DNA of 64,000 nt, taken from NCBI GenBank assembly GCA_003250355.1, contig QKGS01000079.1, positions 1 through 64,000 of the forward strand. The letters are read 5' to 3'. Below are positions 26,134 to 34,446 of this stretch, piece after piece. Numbering within the stretch: position 1 is the stretch's first letter; every line of letters begins with the position of its first letter. A program made the position numbers and the translations under genes. Source of the DNA: Bacteroidota bacterium. GTDB lineage: Bacteria > Bacteroidota > Bacteroidia > Bacteroidales > SZUA-534. The notes beneath the pieces are model-generated. The model had not been told where the DNA came from and searched no databases. It was given only the letters and a program-made list of their open reading frames with translations.

Positions 26134-28026
26134 TCAATTAAAGTCTAATTTAAAACCAATAACCAAAACATCATCTATCTGATAATAATCCTTTCCTATC
26201 CAATTCTCAAACTCCTGCTCTAATATTTCTTTCTGTTTTTCAAAACTTTCAGAATGAATTTGATGAAGCAAACTTCTAAATTTCTTAATCATATATTTTC
26301 TACCCTCGTCGCCCCCAAACTGATCAATAAAGCCGTCGGAAAAAATATAGAAACAAGTAGGTCCATTTATTTCAATTGTATGTAAATCATATGTTGCACT
26401 TTCCTCTTTTCCTCCAACTCCCGACTTACTCCCCTTTACCTGAGATACTTCACCGTTTTGAACATATATTAAAGGATTCTTTGCACCTGCAAATTCAATG
26501 ATTTTCCTTTCCGGATCAATAGAACAAAGTGCCATATCCATACCATCCTGATTGCTTGTTTCATCTTGTTTTAATGTAGAACGAACACTTTGGTGCAATG
26601 CTTCAAGTATAAGGTCGGGTCTGGTAATACCTTTTCCCGATATTTCATCAAGCAGATTATATCCAATCATACTCATAAATGCCCCGGGAACACCGTGTCC
26701 TGTACAATCGACGGCAGAAATAAGAATCTTTTTTGATGACTCCTCAACATCTTCATCTTTTGATTTTCCATGCATATTGAATATTTTAAATATATTCGAT
26801 TTTGCATCAACTTCCCTAAACCAATAAAAATCTCCACTTACAACATCACGAGGTTTAAAAAGAACAAATGAGTCTTTAACTATTTGATTAAGCTTATCTG
26901 TTTTTGGAAGCAACGCTTTTTGAATTCCTTTTGCATAATTAATACTATGCTGAATATTGTCGCGCTGTTTTTTTATCTGCCCCATCGCTTCCTCTATCTG
27001 ATCATTCTTTTCTGCAATTTCTTTATTCTGAGCCTCCAGCTTTATATTAGCGCGTCTCCTTGCTCTATTTGAATAAAGCATAAAAACAGCTAAAATAATC
27101 ATTAAAATAAGCCCTACCGCAATCATTTGAGCTCTGGCTCTTTGCTCCTTTATTTGTAAATCTTGTAACTCTTTTTGCTGATTTAGGTTTTCTATCTCAA
27201 GCTCCTTTTGTTTAGCAATTCTGCCGGCATAAGCAAGACTATCTTCTTTAATCATAATAGATAGGCGCATAGAGTCTCTAGTTTGTTCAAATAATTGTTG
27301 TCGTATTTTAAACAATTCGGCAGCAAGTCTTTTTTCCTCTTCTGTTTTAGCAACCTTTTGCTGTGTTTCAAGTATTTGCTCAGTAAACTCTTCGTTTATG
27401 CTTTCCCCTTCAAGAAATTTCATATATGAATCGGCCTTTTCCATATATTCCTGATACTTTTTCATATTCCCAGCCAACTCATAATTGGTGCCAAGTTGTT
27501 GGTAACAAGCTAATATTAATCGAGGGTCTTTATTATCGGTAGCCAATTTTAAACTCTCTTCTAATTTTGCAATAGCATCTTCATAAAAACCTAATAACTG
27601 ATTAATATAGGCTACGTCAATTAAGCCTGCTGAGACACTAGTTTTATTACCTACCTTTCGCCTAAGCAGAAGGCTTTTTTCAAAATATTCCAGAGCAAAT
27701 TCAAGTTCTTCTGCATCGGTATATAATACAGCCATATTGGTATATACATTTTTAGCATCGTCGAACCTATCGTTTTGGAGAAATAAGTCGGCCGAAATAC
27801 TAAAATTACTAATAGCATCATCAATAACACCTGCACGCCAATATATTAAAGCTATTTTACTATAAGTTGAGGCTGCTCCTGCTGCATTGTTCCCATTAAT
27901 TTGAATATTTGCAGTCTCTTTCAAACGGTCAACCTGCTGTTGTTCATCACCACTTAACGTTCTGAAATTTTGGCTATAAATATTACTTATTAAAAATGAG
28001 GTCAATATCAATATATATATTCTCAT
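26134..28026 (-). CDS. TPR-transmembrane-SpoIIE-type protein phosphatase, copy 1
   Basis: 630 residues: signal peptide (1-18), TPR repeats (about 30-205), coiled coil (210-298), one membrane helix (300-319), second coiled coil (325-365), PP2C/SpoIIE phosphatase domain (385-630). Catalytic metal-binding motifs are present: SGDFYW, AVDCTGHGVPGAFMSMIG (D440), DGMDMAL and FSDGFIDQFGG. The TPRs face the periplasm and the phosphatase the cytoplasm. The domain is of the SiaA type that removes phosphate from SiaC proteins, copies of which lie at 18646 and 37622. Located between the surface subunit operon and the divergent chaperone-like gene. Confidence 0.9.
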   Translation of the reverse strand: MRIYILILTSFLISNIYSQNFRTLSGDEQQQVDRLKETANIQINGNNAAGAASTYSKIALIYWRAGVIDDAISNFSISADLFLQNDRFDDAKNVYTNMAVLYTDAEELEFALEYFEKSLLLRRKVGNKTSVSAGLIDVAYINQLLGFYEDAIAKLEESLKLATDNKDPRLILACYQQLGTNYELAGNMKKYQEYMEKADSYMKFLEGESINEEFTEQILETQQKVAKTEEEKRLAAELFKIRQQLFEQTRDSMRLSIMIKEDSLAYAGRIAKQKELEIENLNQQKELQDLQIKEQRARAQMIAVGLILMIILAVFMLYSNRARRRANIKLEAQNKEIAEKNDQIEEAMGQIKKQRDNIQHSINYAKGIQKALLPKTDKLNQIVKDSFVLFKPRDVVSGDFYWFREVDAKSNIFKIFNMHGKSKDEDVEESSKKILISAVDCTGHGVPGAFMSMIGYNLLDEISGKGITRPDLILEALHQSVRSTLKQDETSNQDGMDMALCSIDPERKIIEFAGAKNPLIYVQNGEVSQVKGSKSGVGGKEESATYDLHTIEINGPTCFYIFSDGFIDQFGGDEGRKYMIKKFRSLLHQIHSESFEKQKEILEQEFENWIGKDYYQIDDVLVIGFKLDFN

Positions 28027-28160
28027 AACATAATTCTTTATTTTTCAATATAAAAAAATCACTTGTTAAATTAGCATTTCTAAACAACAAAGTGATATGA
28101 GGGTTTAAAAGTAATTCAATATTATTTTCATAACAAAAACAAAAGTAAAACTATTTTATA

Positions 28161-28168
28161 TAATTTTG
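28161..28168 (+). promoter_or_regulatory. -7 box of chaperone-like gene
   Basis: TAATTTTG, a perfect TAnnTTTG box 58 bases before the ATG at 28227, in the divergent spacer. No TTG at -33. Confidence 0.4.
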
Positions 28169-28226
28169 TTTTCTTAAATGTCAAACATTTATTTTTTCAC
28201 TAACTTAGTATAAACATAGACTAAAA

Positions 28227-29042
28227 ATGGATAGAGCAATAAAAATTATTGGATTATTACTAATAACACTTATATTAAACATTAATAATATAAATTCTCA
28301 AGACTTTGAAGTATCCCCGGTTAAGCTTTTTTATAATGCAGAGCCCGGAGAAGCTCAAACTAAATATGTTTCTGTTAAGAATCACAGTAATAAAACACAA
28401 ACATTTATAATAAATATTAGCGACTATAATGTTAACAACAAAGGACAAGGCGAATACCTTGATGCAGGTAGTTTGAAGAATAGTATAGCAGATTGGGTAA
28501 GTATAGCACCATCATTCTTTGAACTTGAACCAAATGCTGAAAAGGAAATAACTATTACTCTTCAACAGCCTGCCAATGATTATAGTTCAAAGTGGGGAGT
28601 TTTATTTTTTAGAACAGCCAAAGAACAAACTGCTTATTCGGCCGATAAAAGCTTGCAAACATCAATGAATGTAAGTGCAAGAATTGTAGTTGACATTTAT
28701 CAAACACCAAGTTCAAACAAAAATTATAAAGTTACAATAGGTCATTTATCGGAATTAATCACCGAAACAATTGACTCTACAAAAACATATACTGCTGTTG
28801 TAAATAATCTTGAAAATATAATAACAAACTGTAAAGTATTTTTAGTGGCGACAAATATTCATACAGGCGTTGAAAAAACTTACCCTCCGACAGAATTTGT
28901 ATTAATGCCCAAAAGCTCAAGAAAAATACAACTTGAGTTACCTAATAATCTTGAAAAGGGCACTTATTCTCTAGCTGCAATTTTAGATTATGGCAGCAGA
29001 ACCAATCTTGAAGGGACACAAATAGTAATAACTATTGATTAA
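28227..29042 (+). CDS. Periplasmic PapD/DUF916-like chaperone candidate
   Basis: 271 residues with signal peptide (ending NINSQ). Two Ig-like domains: the first starts FEVSPVKLFYNAEPGEAQTK, with VKNHSNKTQTFIINISDY and ending KWGVLFFRT; the second has YTAVVNNLENIITNCKVF. This is the organisation of pilus chaperones and of DUF916-type proteins that accompany WxL surface proteins. No membrane anchor at the C-terminus. Divergent from the TPR phosphatase and near the secreted subunit and barrel genes, so it may escort those subunits. The assignment rests on pattern only. Confidence 0.62.
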   Translation: MDRAIKIIGLLLITLILNINNINSQDFEVSPVKLFYNAEPGEAQTKYVSVKNHSNKTQTFIINISDYNVNNKGQGEYLDAGSLKNSIADWVSIAPSFFELEPNAEKEITITLQQPANDYSSKWGVLFFRTAKEQTAYSADKSLQTSMNVSARIVVDIYQTPSSNKNYKVTIGHLSELITETIDSTKTYTAVVNNLENIITNCKVFLVATNIHTGVEKTYPPTEFVLMPKSSRKIQLELPNNLEKGTYSLAAILDYGSRTNLEGTQIVITID

Positions 29043-29052
29043 ATTGAATATA

Positions 29053-30213
29053 ATGCGGATACTAATAATAACCTCATACATATTATTATTTTCTGCAATA
29101 TCAGTAACAGCCCAGGATACCATTCGTGCATTTTACAATAATGGAGAATTAAAAGAAGAATTCCTAGGCTACTTTTCCGGCTCCGACACTATTCGTAACG
29201 GCTATTATAAATACTTTATTAAAAACAAAATAAGCCAAACAGCTTATTATGACAACAACAAACTACATGGTAACGTAACAATATATTACGATAACGGGAA
29301 AATAAAAGCCGAATATATATACATTAACGGATTACGAAATAACAATTATAAGTTCTATGATTATATAGGAACACTTAGAATCGAAGGTTCATATAAGAAC
29401 GACTCATTAACAGGCATAACGAAAGTATTTGACATAAAAGGAAATATTGCCAGTTCCACAATGTATAAAAACAATAAAAAAGAAGGGATAGAACTCATAT
29501 ACGGAAAATACAACCGTGTACTTTCAAAAATAGAATACAAATGCGATACTGTTAACGGTTTGTACGAAACTTTTCATGAAGACGGAAACCTAAATTATAG
29601 AGGAAAAAAAATTGGTAAGCATTTTAATGATACCCTATATGTATATTACAACAATGGCGACTTACAACGCAAGTGCTATTATAAAAACGGAGTCTTAAAT
29701 GGAGAACTAATAACATACTATAATCACAATAAAATAAAATCGGTAACCCAGTATAACGAAGGACAAAAAGTTGATGAGTTTATTGAATACTTTACCGATG
29801 GCAGCATTTCTCAAAAAGGACAGTTCTTTAACAACAATAAAAATGGCAAATGGATAGCTTACTACCCTAACAACGCCATGTTTTCTGAAGGAAACTTTAA
29901 AAATGGTAAATTTGATGGCGAATGGCTAATATTTTTTGAAAATGGCAGTATTAAACAACGAGGATGGTATACTAATGGGAAAGCATTGAGAGATTGGTGT
30001 TTTTACCACCCTAATGGAAGTATATGGAAAAAAGGGAAATATATTAATGACTTAAAAGAGGGAATTTGGGAACACTACAATGAGAATGGAAAGCTTGAAA
30101 AAATTTTTTATTACGAGCACGATATATTAAAACCTTATTCTATTATGAAATTATTAGACAACTGGGTTAAAGTATATATAAGTGGTGATAATATAATTCA
30201 AGTATTTCCATAA
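29053..30213 (+). CDS. Secreted YwqK/MORN-like repeat protein
   Basis: 386 residues from the ATG at 29053, which begins a proper signal peptide (MRILIITSYILLFSAISVTAQ); an in-frame ATG at 29035 would overlap the previous gene by 8 bases and is less likely. The rest is about a dozen tandem repeats of 20-24 residues with the pattern Y-NG-x-K-E-x-x-Y-x-x-G-x-x-x-G-x-W, as in YwqK-type proteins often named antitoxins. Nothing here supports a toxin partner; secreted MORN-like beta solenoids are more likely structural or binding. Probably cotranscribed with the chaperone-like gene. Confidence 0.78.
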   Translation: MRILIITSYILLFSAISVTAQDTIRAFYNNGELKEEFLGYFSGSDTIRNGYYKYFIKNKISQTAYYDNNKLHGNVTIYYDNGKIKAEYIYINGLRNNNYKFYDYIGTLRIEGSYKNDSLTGITKVFDIKGNIASSTMYKNNKKEGIELIYGKYNRVLSKIEYKCDTVNGLYETFHEDGNLNYRGKKIGKHFNDTLYVYYNNGDLQRKCYYKNGVLNGELITYYNHNKIKSVTQYNEGQKVDEFIEYFTDGSISQKGQFFNNNKNGKWIAYYPNNAMFSEGNFKNGKFDGEWLIFFENGSIKQRGWYTNGKALRDWCFYHPNGSIWKKGKYINDLKEGIWEHYNENGKLEKIFYYEHDILKPYSIMKLLDNWVKVYISGDNIIQVFP

Positions 30214-30359
30214 TCGCAAGTTATTTCCCAATACTGATGCTATTATTAAATAACATATATTTTACATTACACACACAACTTGCCGCAAATATAAAACTCT
30301 TAAAACCAATAAAATACAATAATTACGTAAAAATATTTCAAAAATTTTTAGCTATTTAC

Positions 30360-30389
30360 TTGCATTTAAATAAACAATATGTATTTTTG
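30360..30389 (+). promoter_or_regulatory. tRNA-Pro promoter
   Basis: TTG at 30360-30362, 19 bases, TATTTTTG at 30382-30389; about 68 bases of leader before the tRNA. Confidence 0.75.
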
Positions 30390-30463
30390 CATCGCTTTTG
30401 AAACAAAACACTTCACCTTACAAGGCAGTAATAACAAAGGCTAAGTTCTACAAAGAATGATTT

Positions 30464-30538
30464 CGGGGTATAGCACAGTCCGGTTAGTGTACCTGGTTTG
30501 GGACCAGGGGGTCGTAGGTTCGAATCCTACTACCCCGA
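30464..30538 (+). tRNA. tRNA-Pro (UGG)
   Basis: 75 bases. Acceptor CGGGGTA/TACCCCG, D stem GCAC/GTGT, anticodon stem CCTGG/CCAGG around loop TTTGGGA (anticodon TGG), T arm GTAGG-TTCGAAT-CCTAC, discriminator A. The CCA end is not encoded. Confidence 0.95.
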
Positions 30539-30539
30539 C

Positions 30540-30573
30540 AAAAAAGCTGATTCATTGTTGAGTCAGCTTTTTT
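30540..30573 (+). terminator. tRNA-Pro terminator
   Basis: AAAAAAGCTGATTCA, TTGT loop, TGAGTCAGCTTTTTT; 15 pairs including one G-T, starting 1 base after the tRNA. Confidence 0.92.
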
Positions 30574-30667
30574 TGTTTTTGTACTATTTTAATTATCACA
30601 AGAATTTTCATTTCATTATACTCAGAATCTCAAAAGAATAATCTTAAATGAGTAAATACAAAAAGTA

Positions 30668-30698
30668 AAAGCTTTCGGGCTGGGAACCCGAAAGCTTT
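30668..30698. terminator. Perfect 12-bp hairpin of unknown role
   Basis: AAAGCTTTCGGG, 7-base loop, CCCGAAAGCTTT. No gene ends just before it, and the 3' side lacks a T-run, so it is more likely an RNA leader or attenuator element for the short frame at 30724 than a simple terminator. Confidence 0.5.
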
Positions 30699-30723
30699 AA
30701 ACCATTTTATTAACCAAATCATT

Positions 30724-30795
30724 ATGAAAAAACCTACATTAACTAAAACGGATATTTTTATAAAATGTTTCAAAAAAAGTCATTATTTTTTTTGA
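30724..30795 (+). CDS. Possible 23-residue leader peptide or gene remnant
   Basis: ATG AAA AAA begins a short frame whose product starts MKKPTLTKTD and ends KKSHYFF, closing at TGA 30793-30795. The start context (ACCAAATCATTATG) looks like a genuine gene start in this phylum, but the frame runs directly into a strong terminator hairpin (30773-30810). It could be a leader peptide, a small protein or the 5' remnant of a deleted gene. No function is assigned. Confidence 0.3.
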   Translation: MKKPTLTKTDIFIKCFKKSHYFF

Positions 30796-30810
30796 AATAA
30801 TGACTTTTTT
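30773..30810. terminator. Bidirectional terminator downstream of lipA
   Basis: Arms AAAAAAGTCATTATTT and AAATAATGACTTTTTT, perfect 16-bp stem, 6-base loop, A/T runs at both ends. Lies 22 bases beyond the lipA stop on the minus strand. Confidence 0.9.
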
Positions 30811-30831
30811 GAAAAGTACTTTATACTTGTA

Positions 30832-31695
30832 CTACAAACACTTAGCTGCGTGTTTTTCGGCTCCGTAGCTACTTCGCACCAATGGGCTGCTTTCAACAAA
30901 AGTGAAACCCATTTCGAGCCCTTTTTCTTTATAAAATGCAAATTTATCGGGGGTAATATATTCAATTACCGGATGCAAATCGTTTCGTGGTTGCAAGTAT
31001 TGACCTATTGTTACAATGCTAACACCAACAGAGCGCATATGACTGAGTGTAGCCAGCACCTCGTTGTCGGTTTCGCCAATACCTACCATTATACCCGACT
31101 TTGTAATTATGCCCGATTCCGATATATATTTAAGCACATTAATACTAAGCTCATAGCGGGCTACATTTCTAACTTGCCTTGTTAACCGTTCAACAGTTTC
31201 CATATTGTGGGAAATAACATCTGGCTTTGCATTAATTATAGTTTGCAAATGCTTTTTATTGCCTTTCATGTCGGGAATAAGAGCTTCAATAGTGATGTCT
31301 CTGTTTGTGGCTTTAACAGCACTTATAGTATCTGCCCAAAATTGAGCTCCACTGTCGGGTAGGTCGTCGCGCGTAACAGAAGTAATTACTGCATGTCGAA
31401 GTTTTAGCTTTTTTATTGCTGCGGCCAATGTTTCAGGTTCAGTGAAATCGACAGGTTGGGGTGTACCGTGTATAACATCACAAAATTTACAATTCCTGGA
31501 GCAAACATTTCCAAGTATCATAAAACTTGCAGTTCCTGCGTTCCAACATTCCCCTTTGTTAGGACAATTGCCACTTGTGCAAATTGTATTTAATTTATTG
31601 GTATATATAATATTATATACTTCAGAATACTTAGCCCCTTTAGGCATTTGTGCTTTCATCCATCGGGGAAGTCTGTTACGTTGTATGCTTTTCAA
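30832..31695 (-). CDS. lipA: Lipoyl synthase
   Basis: 287 residues, usual length. Radical SAM enzyme inserting two sulfurs into octanoyl chains on carrier domains. Auxiliary cluster cysteines in CTSGNCPNKGECWN (C-x4-C-x5-C), radical SAM cluster CSRNCKFC (C-x3-C-x2-C), and the C-terminal RSSY motif (LVRSSYGAEKH) whose Ser binds the auxiliary cluster. Starts MKSIQRNRLPRWMKA. Follows the enoyl-CoA hydratase gene by 23 bases, so the two form an operon. Lipoate is needed for 2-oxoacid dehydrogenases or the glycine cleavage system. Confidence 0.96.
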   Translation of the reverse strand: MKSIQRNRLPRWMKAQMPKGAKYSEVYNIIYTNKLNTICTSGNCPNKGECWNAGTASFMILGNVCSRNCKFCDVIHGTPQPVDFTEPETLAAAIKKLKLRHAVITSVTRDDLPDSGAQFWADTISAVKATNRDITIEALIPDMKGNKKHLQTIINAKPDVISHNMETVERLTRQVRNVARYELSINVLKYISESGIITKSGIMVGIGETDNEVLATLSHMRSVGVSIVTIGQYLQPRNDLHPVIEYITPDKFAFYKEKGLEMGFTFVESSPLVRSSYGAEKHAAKCL

Positions 31696-31718
31696 AATAA
31701 CTAACGCTGCTTAAAGTA

Positions 31719-32486
31719 TTACTTGTGTCTTTGTTGAAACTCTTTTAAAGTATTTACAGTTGCAATCTTGTCAAGAGATTTTGATATTGCTTTTGCCGAC
31801 ATTTCTGTTACTTCTTCATCAATTTGCTTATAAACAATATCGAATAAAAACTCTTTTAATTCGGCTCGGGTATTACCTTCAGAACGTTGAATATTTTTAA
31901 TTAAACTATTCTCCACATCAATAATATTATCGACAGATGTTATTTTATCGGCTAGTCCATAGGCCAATGCTATTTGAGCTGTAAATGATTCAGCAGAAAG
32001 CATTAATGATTTACTACGTTTAAAGCCCATACGCTTAACAAGAAATGGTGCTATGGTTGCAGGGAGTAATCCGAGTAACACCTCCGATATACGCAGGTGA
32101 CAGTTTTGTTCCAATATTACAAAATCGGACACAGCAAGCAGCCCTATTGCAGCACCATATAAATACCCATGACCAACAGTTATTGTGGTTTGCGGTAGTT
32201 TATGCCAGGCTCTTAGGAATTTCGATAATACTTTCATCTGGTCTATACGTTCTGACTCAGGCAGTTCTGAAGCTTCAAGAAACCATTCCAAATCGGCTCC
32301 GGAGCAAAAACTATCGCCACGCCCTTTGAGTATTACAATATCGGTACTTGTGTCATTTTGCAGCTCTTCGGAAAGCTCCATAAGTCTGCTAATCATTTCA
32401 CCGTTAAGGGCATTTTTTTTCTGGGGTCTGTTCAAACGTACTGTTAATATGGTTCCGTTCTTTTCTGTATCAATATATACCGACAT
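31719..32486 (-). CDS. Enoyl-CoA hydratase/isomerase family protein
   Basis: 255 residues, crotonase fold. Oxyanion-hole segment DSFCSGADLEWF, second hole HGYLYGAAIGL, and ISEVLLGLLPATIAPFLVKR holding the Glu usually needed for hydration. The LGLLPATIAPF text is close to that of methylglutaconyl-CoA hydratases of leucine degradation, but no other leucine genes are present so the substrate is open. Precedes lipA. A -7 box TAAATTTG lies at 32513-32520. Confidence 0.88.
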   Translation of the reverse strand: MSVYIDTEKNGTILTVRLNRPQKKNALNGEMISRLMELSEELQNDTSTDIVILKGRGDSFCSGADLEWFLEASELPESERIDQMKVLSKFLRAWHKLPQTTITVGHGYLYGAAIGLLAVSDFVILEQNCHLRISEVLLGLLPATIAPFLVKRMGFKRSKSLMLSAESFTAQIALAYGLADKITSVDNIIDVENSLIKNIQRSEGNTRAELKEFLFDIVYKQIDEEVTEMSAKAISKSLDKIATVNTLKEFQQRHK

Positions 32487-32512
32487 AACTCTATTGTTTT
32501 GATTAATAAAAT

Positions 32513-32520
32513 CAAATTTA
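32513..32520 (-). promoter_or_regulatory. -7 box of the hydratase-lipA operon
   Basis: TAAATTTG on the minus strand, 26 bases before the start codon. Perfect box, no standard -33 element. Confidence 0.45.
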
Positions 32521-32615
32521 AAAACAAATAATTTAATACGAATAGTTTATTTATGACTTTTAACCATGTAAATTAAAACTCAAGAAGCTGCTTAACAATC
32601 AGTAAGTTTTACTTT

Positions 32616-33569
32616 TTAATAAGTAAAATCACTATTTGTAATTATTTTTTTTATTTCTGTTTCAAATTCCTGAACGTTATGGATGGTTTTAATTTTTTCA
32701 AATAGTTTATCCCCATTTACAAAAGTTTTGTAAAAATACTGCCAAAGTTCTTTCATACGGAACAGAAAGAATTTTTGATCTGTTATTTTGTTTTTATAAA
32801 ATTCATGTAATGAATAATACAATTCGGTAAATTTTTCACGCTTATCATTTTCCGTAAGGTTAATGCCTTTAATTTGGTTTGTAATAAACGGATTTATAAA
32901 AGCTCCGCGACCAATCATATACCCTGTAATACCTGAGTGAACTTTTTCTATTCGTTCTACATCAGATACAGTTAAAATATCGCCGTTATATACAACCGGT
33001 GCATTGAACTTTTCGTAAATAGCTGCAAATGCATCAATATCGGCATGTCCGTCGTATTTTTGCACTCCCGTTCTGGGGTGTATAATTATCTCTTTAAGCG
33101 GATAGTTGTTGAGTATATCAATTATAGGTAAAATCTCATCTTGAGAGTAAAAGCCCAGTCTTATTTTTACTGATAAATCAATTTTCATATTAGACATTAC
33201 CCCATCAAGTACTTGCTGTATAGTTTCAGGATAAGGTAAAAGACCGGAGCCGCGTTTCTTTTTTGCTACTTGTGGAAAAGGACAACCAAGATTCCAGTTT
33301 ACTTCAGTAAAACCATATTCATGAAGTACATTTGAGTATTGCAAAAAACCTTCTGCTTCATTGCTTAGCAATTGAGGAATAAGGTCAATATTGGCATCAA
33401 TATCTCCGAAAATATTTTTTACTTTCTGTATTTTAATTGGCGATTTTGTGCTTGCAAGTAAATAAGGAGCCATCATCTGTTCAAATCCACCAAATACTTT
33501 ATGATATGTGTTCATAAATATGGTGTCGGTCATTGCCTGCATAGGTGCAAGCTGTAGTTTTTTGTCCAT
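32616..33569 (-). CDS. dus: tRNA-dihydrouridine synthase
   Basis: 317 residues from ATG 33569 (MDKKLQLAPMQAMTD). A longer frame reaches 33689, but its extra 40 residues are hydrophobic and unlike Dus proteins, and a good promoter lies inside that extension, so the shorter start is chosen. FMN-dependent reductase of uridines in tRNA: APM start, NLGCPFPQVAKKKRGSGLL with the catalytic Cys, VKIRLG, IIHPRTG, VVYNGDI and GRGAFINP. The -KKKRGSGL- form is that of DusC-like bacterial enzymes. Monocistronic. Confidence 0.93.
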   Translation of the reverse strand: MDKKLQLAPMQAMTDTIFMNTYHKVFGGFEQMMAPYLLASTKSPIKIQKVKNIFGDIDANIDLIPQLLSNEAEGFLQYSNVLHEYGFTEVNWNLGCPFPQVAKKKRGSGLLPYPETIQQVLDGVMSNMKIDLSVKIRLGFYSQDEILPIIDILNNYPLKEIIIHPRTGVQKYDGHADIDAFAAIYEKFNAPVVYNGDILTVSDVERIEKVHSGITGYMIGRGAFINPFITNQIKGINLTENDKREKFTELYYSLHEFYKNKITDQKFFLFRMKELWQYFYKTFVNGDKLFEKIKTIHNVQEFETEIKKIITNSDFTY

Positions 33570-33586
33570 TTCAATAAAATAATGTA

Positions 33587-33618
33587 CAAAAATAGCATAT
33601 ATTGATAATATGCAGCAA
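33587..33618 (-). promoter_or_regulatory. dus promoter
   Basis: Minus strand TTG (33618-33616), 21 bases, TATTTTTG (33594-33587), 17 bases before ATG 33569. The spacer contains the palindrome GCATAT-ATTGATA-ATATGC (33595-33613), a possible operator. Nothing further seen in 33619-33735. Confidence 0.65.
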
Positions 33619-33735
33619 AAAACAGATATTTGAATACAGTGTAATATCAATATCTCCAGAAAAAGAAGAAGATTTGGTTCTACTACCATTTTAGTGGGTA
33701 AACTTATATGTGTTTGTGCTCATTACTTAAAATTA

Positions 33736-33882
33736 AGTCGGCAGCCCACAGTCGGCAGTCGACAGTAAAAAAGAGGTCTGCGAACTGCCTACTGAATACT
33801 GCTGACTAAAAACGAAGCATAAAAACGAAGCATATTTTAGGTGAATAAATAAAAAATCTTCCACTAAAAATGCAGTAGTACC
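33736..33882 (+). repeat. Composite dispersed repeat, copy A
   Basis: Three parts. (1) An imperfect inverted repeat, arms 33736-33766 and 33778-33807, made of seven-base units such as agtcggc, agtcgac, ctgccta, ctgctga. (2) GACTAAAAACGAAGCAT with AAAAACGAAGCAT duplicated exactly in tandem (33808-33833), then ATTTTAG. (3) A module ending CCACTAAAAATGCAGTAG (33861-33878). The order and much of the sequence recur, inverted, at 61459-61569; part 3 recurs alone at 53709-53745. Lies between the divergent dus and DUF302 genes. Confidence 0.7.
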
Positions 33883-33981
33883 GAAGATTTTATAGAAATG
33901 TTATACAAAATAAATCCCGATATAGTTATTAAATGAGCTTTATATTTTTTGTAAATTTAATGATTATTAAAACCATAAGTC

Positions 33982-34371
33982 ATGAAAAATTTAGCATATA
34001 AAAGAACCATAAACGGAGATTATAACAGGGTATATTCAAGAGTTGAAAATGCACTTAACATAGTGGGGTTTGGTATAATTACCCAGGTAGCAATGCACGA
34101 AAAAATAAAGGCAAAACTCAATAAAAATATTCCTATTTATCAAATACTGGGGGTTTGTAGTCCAAAACACGCTTATGAAGCATTAAAAATTGAAGAGAAT
34201 ATAGGTTTATTTTTACCATGTAAAGTTCTTATAAAAGAAAAAGGTGAAAATGAGTTTGAAGTTGTAGCCATAAATTCAAAAGAGATGATGGGAATGCTCA
34301 ATAATGAGGAGCTTATGCCTATAGCAACAGAGGTAAATAATTCGCTTTACGCTTTTATAGAGTCGCTGTAA
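33982..34371 (+). CDS. DUF302-family protein
   Basis: 129 residues, one DUF302 domain: RVENALNIVGFGIITQVAMHE, then YQILGVCSPKHAYEALKIE and IGLFLPCKVLIKE. The two conserved Cys (GVCSP, LPCKV) are those of the family. No signal peptide, so cytoplasmic. Function unknown in the family, which binds small ligands in some structures. Monocistronic, convergent with rpoD. Confidence 0.88.
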   Translation: MKNLAYKRTINGDYNRVYSRVENALNIVGFGIITQVAMHEKIKAKLNKNIPIYQILGVCSPKHAYEALKIEENIGLFLPCKVLIKEKGENEFEVVAINSKEMMGMLNNEELMPIATEVNNSLYAFIESL

Positions 34372-34417
34372 AAAATCCTATTGTTCAAATCAATTAATTC
34401 CTAAAACTATATTTGAC

Positions 34418-34442
34418 AAAAAAAGCGGCTCTAAAGCCGCTT
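34418..34442 (-). terminator. rpoD terminator
   Basis: AAGCGGCT, CTAA loop, AGCCGCTT, followed on the minus strand by a T-run; 5 bases after the rpoD stop codon. Confidence 0.9.
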
Positions 34443-34446
34443 ATCA

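Noticed and set aside
30850-31185. Long open frame antisense to lipA
   Set aside because: It mirrors lipA in another frame and has no family features; lipA is unambiguous.
33570-33689. Forty-residue hydrophobic N-terminal extension of the dus gene
   Set aside because: A TTG-N21-TATTTTTG promoter lies within it on the same strand, and Dus proteins begin near MDKKLQLAPM. The start at 33569 was used.
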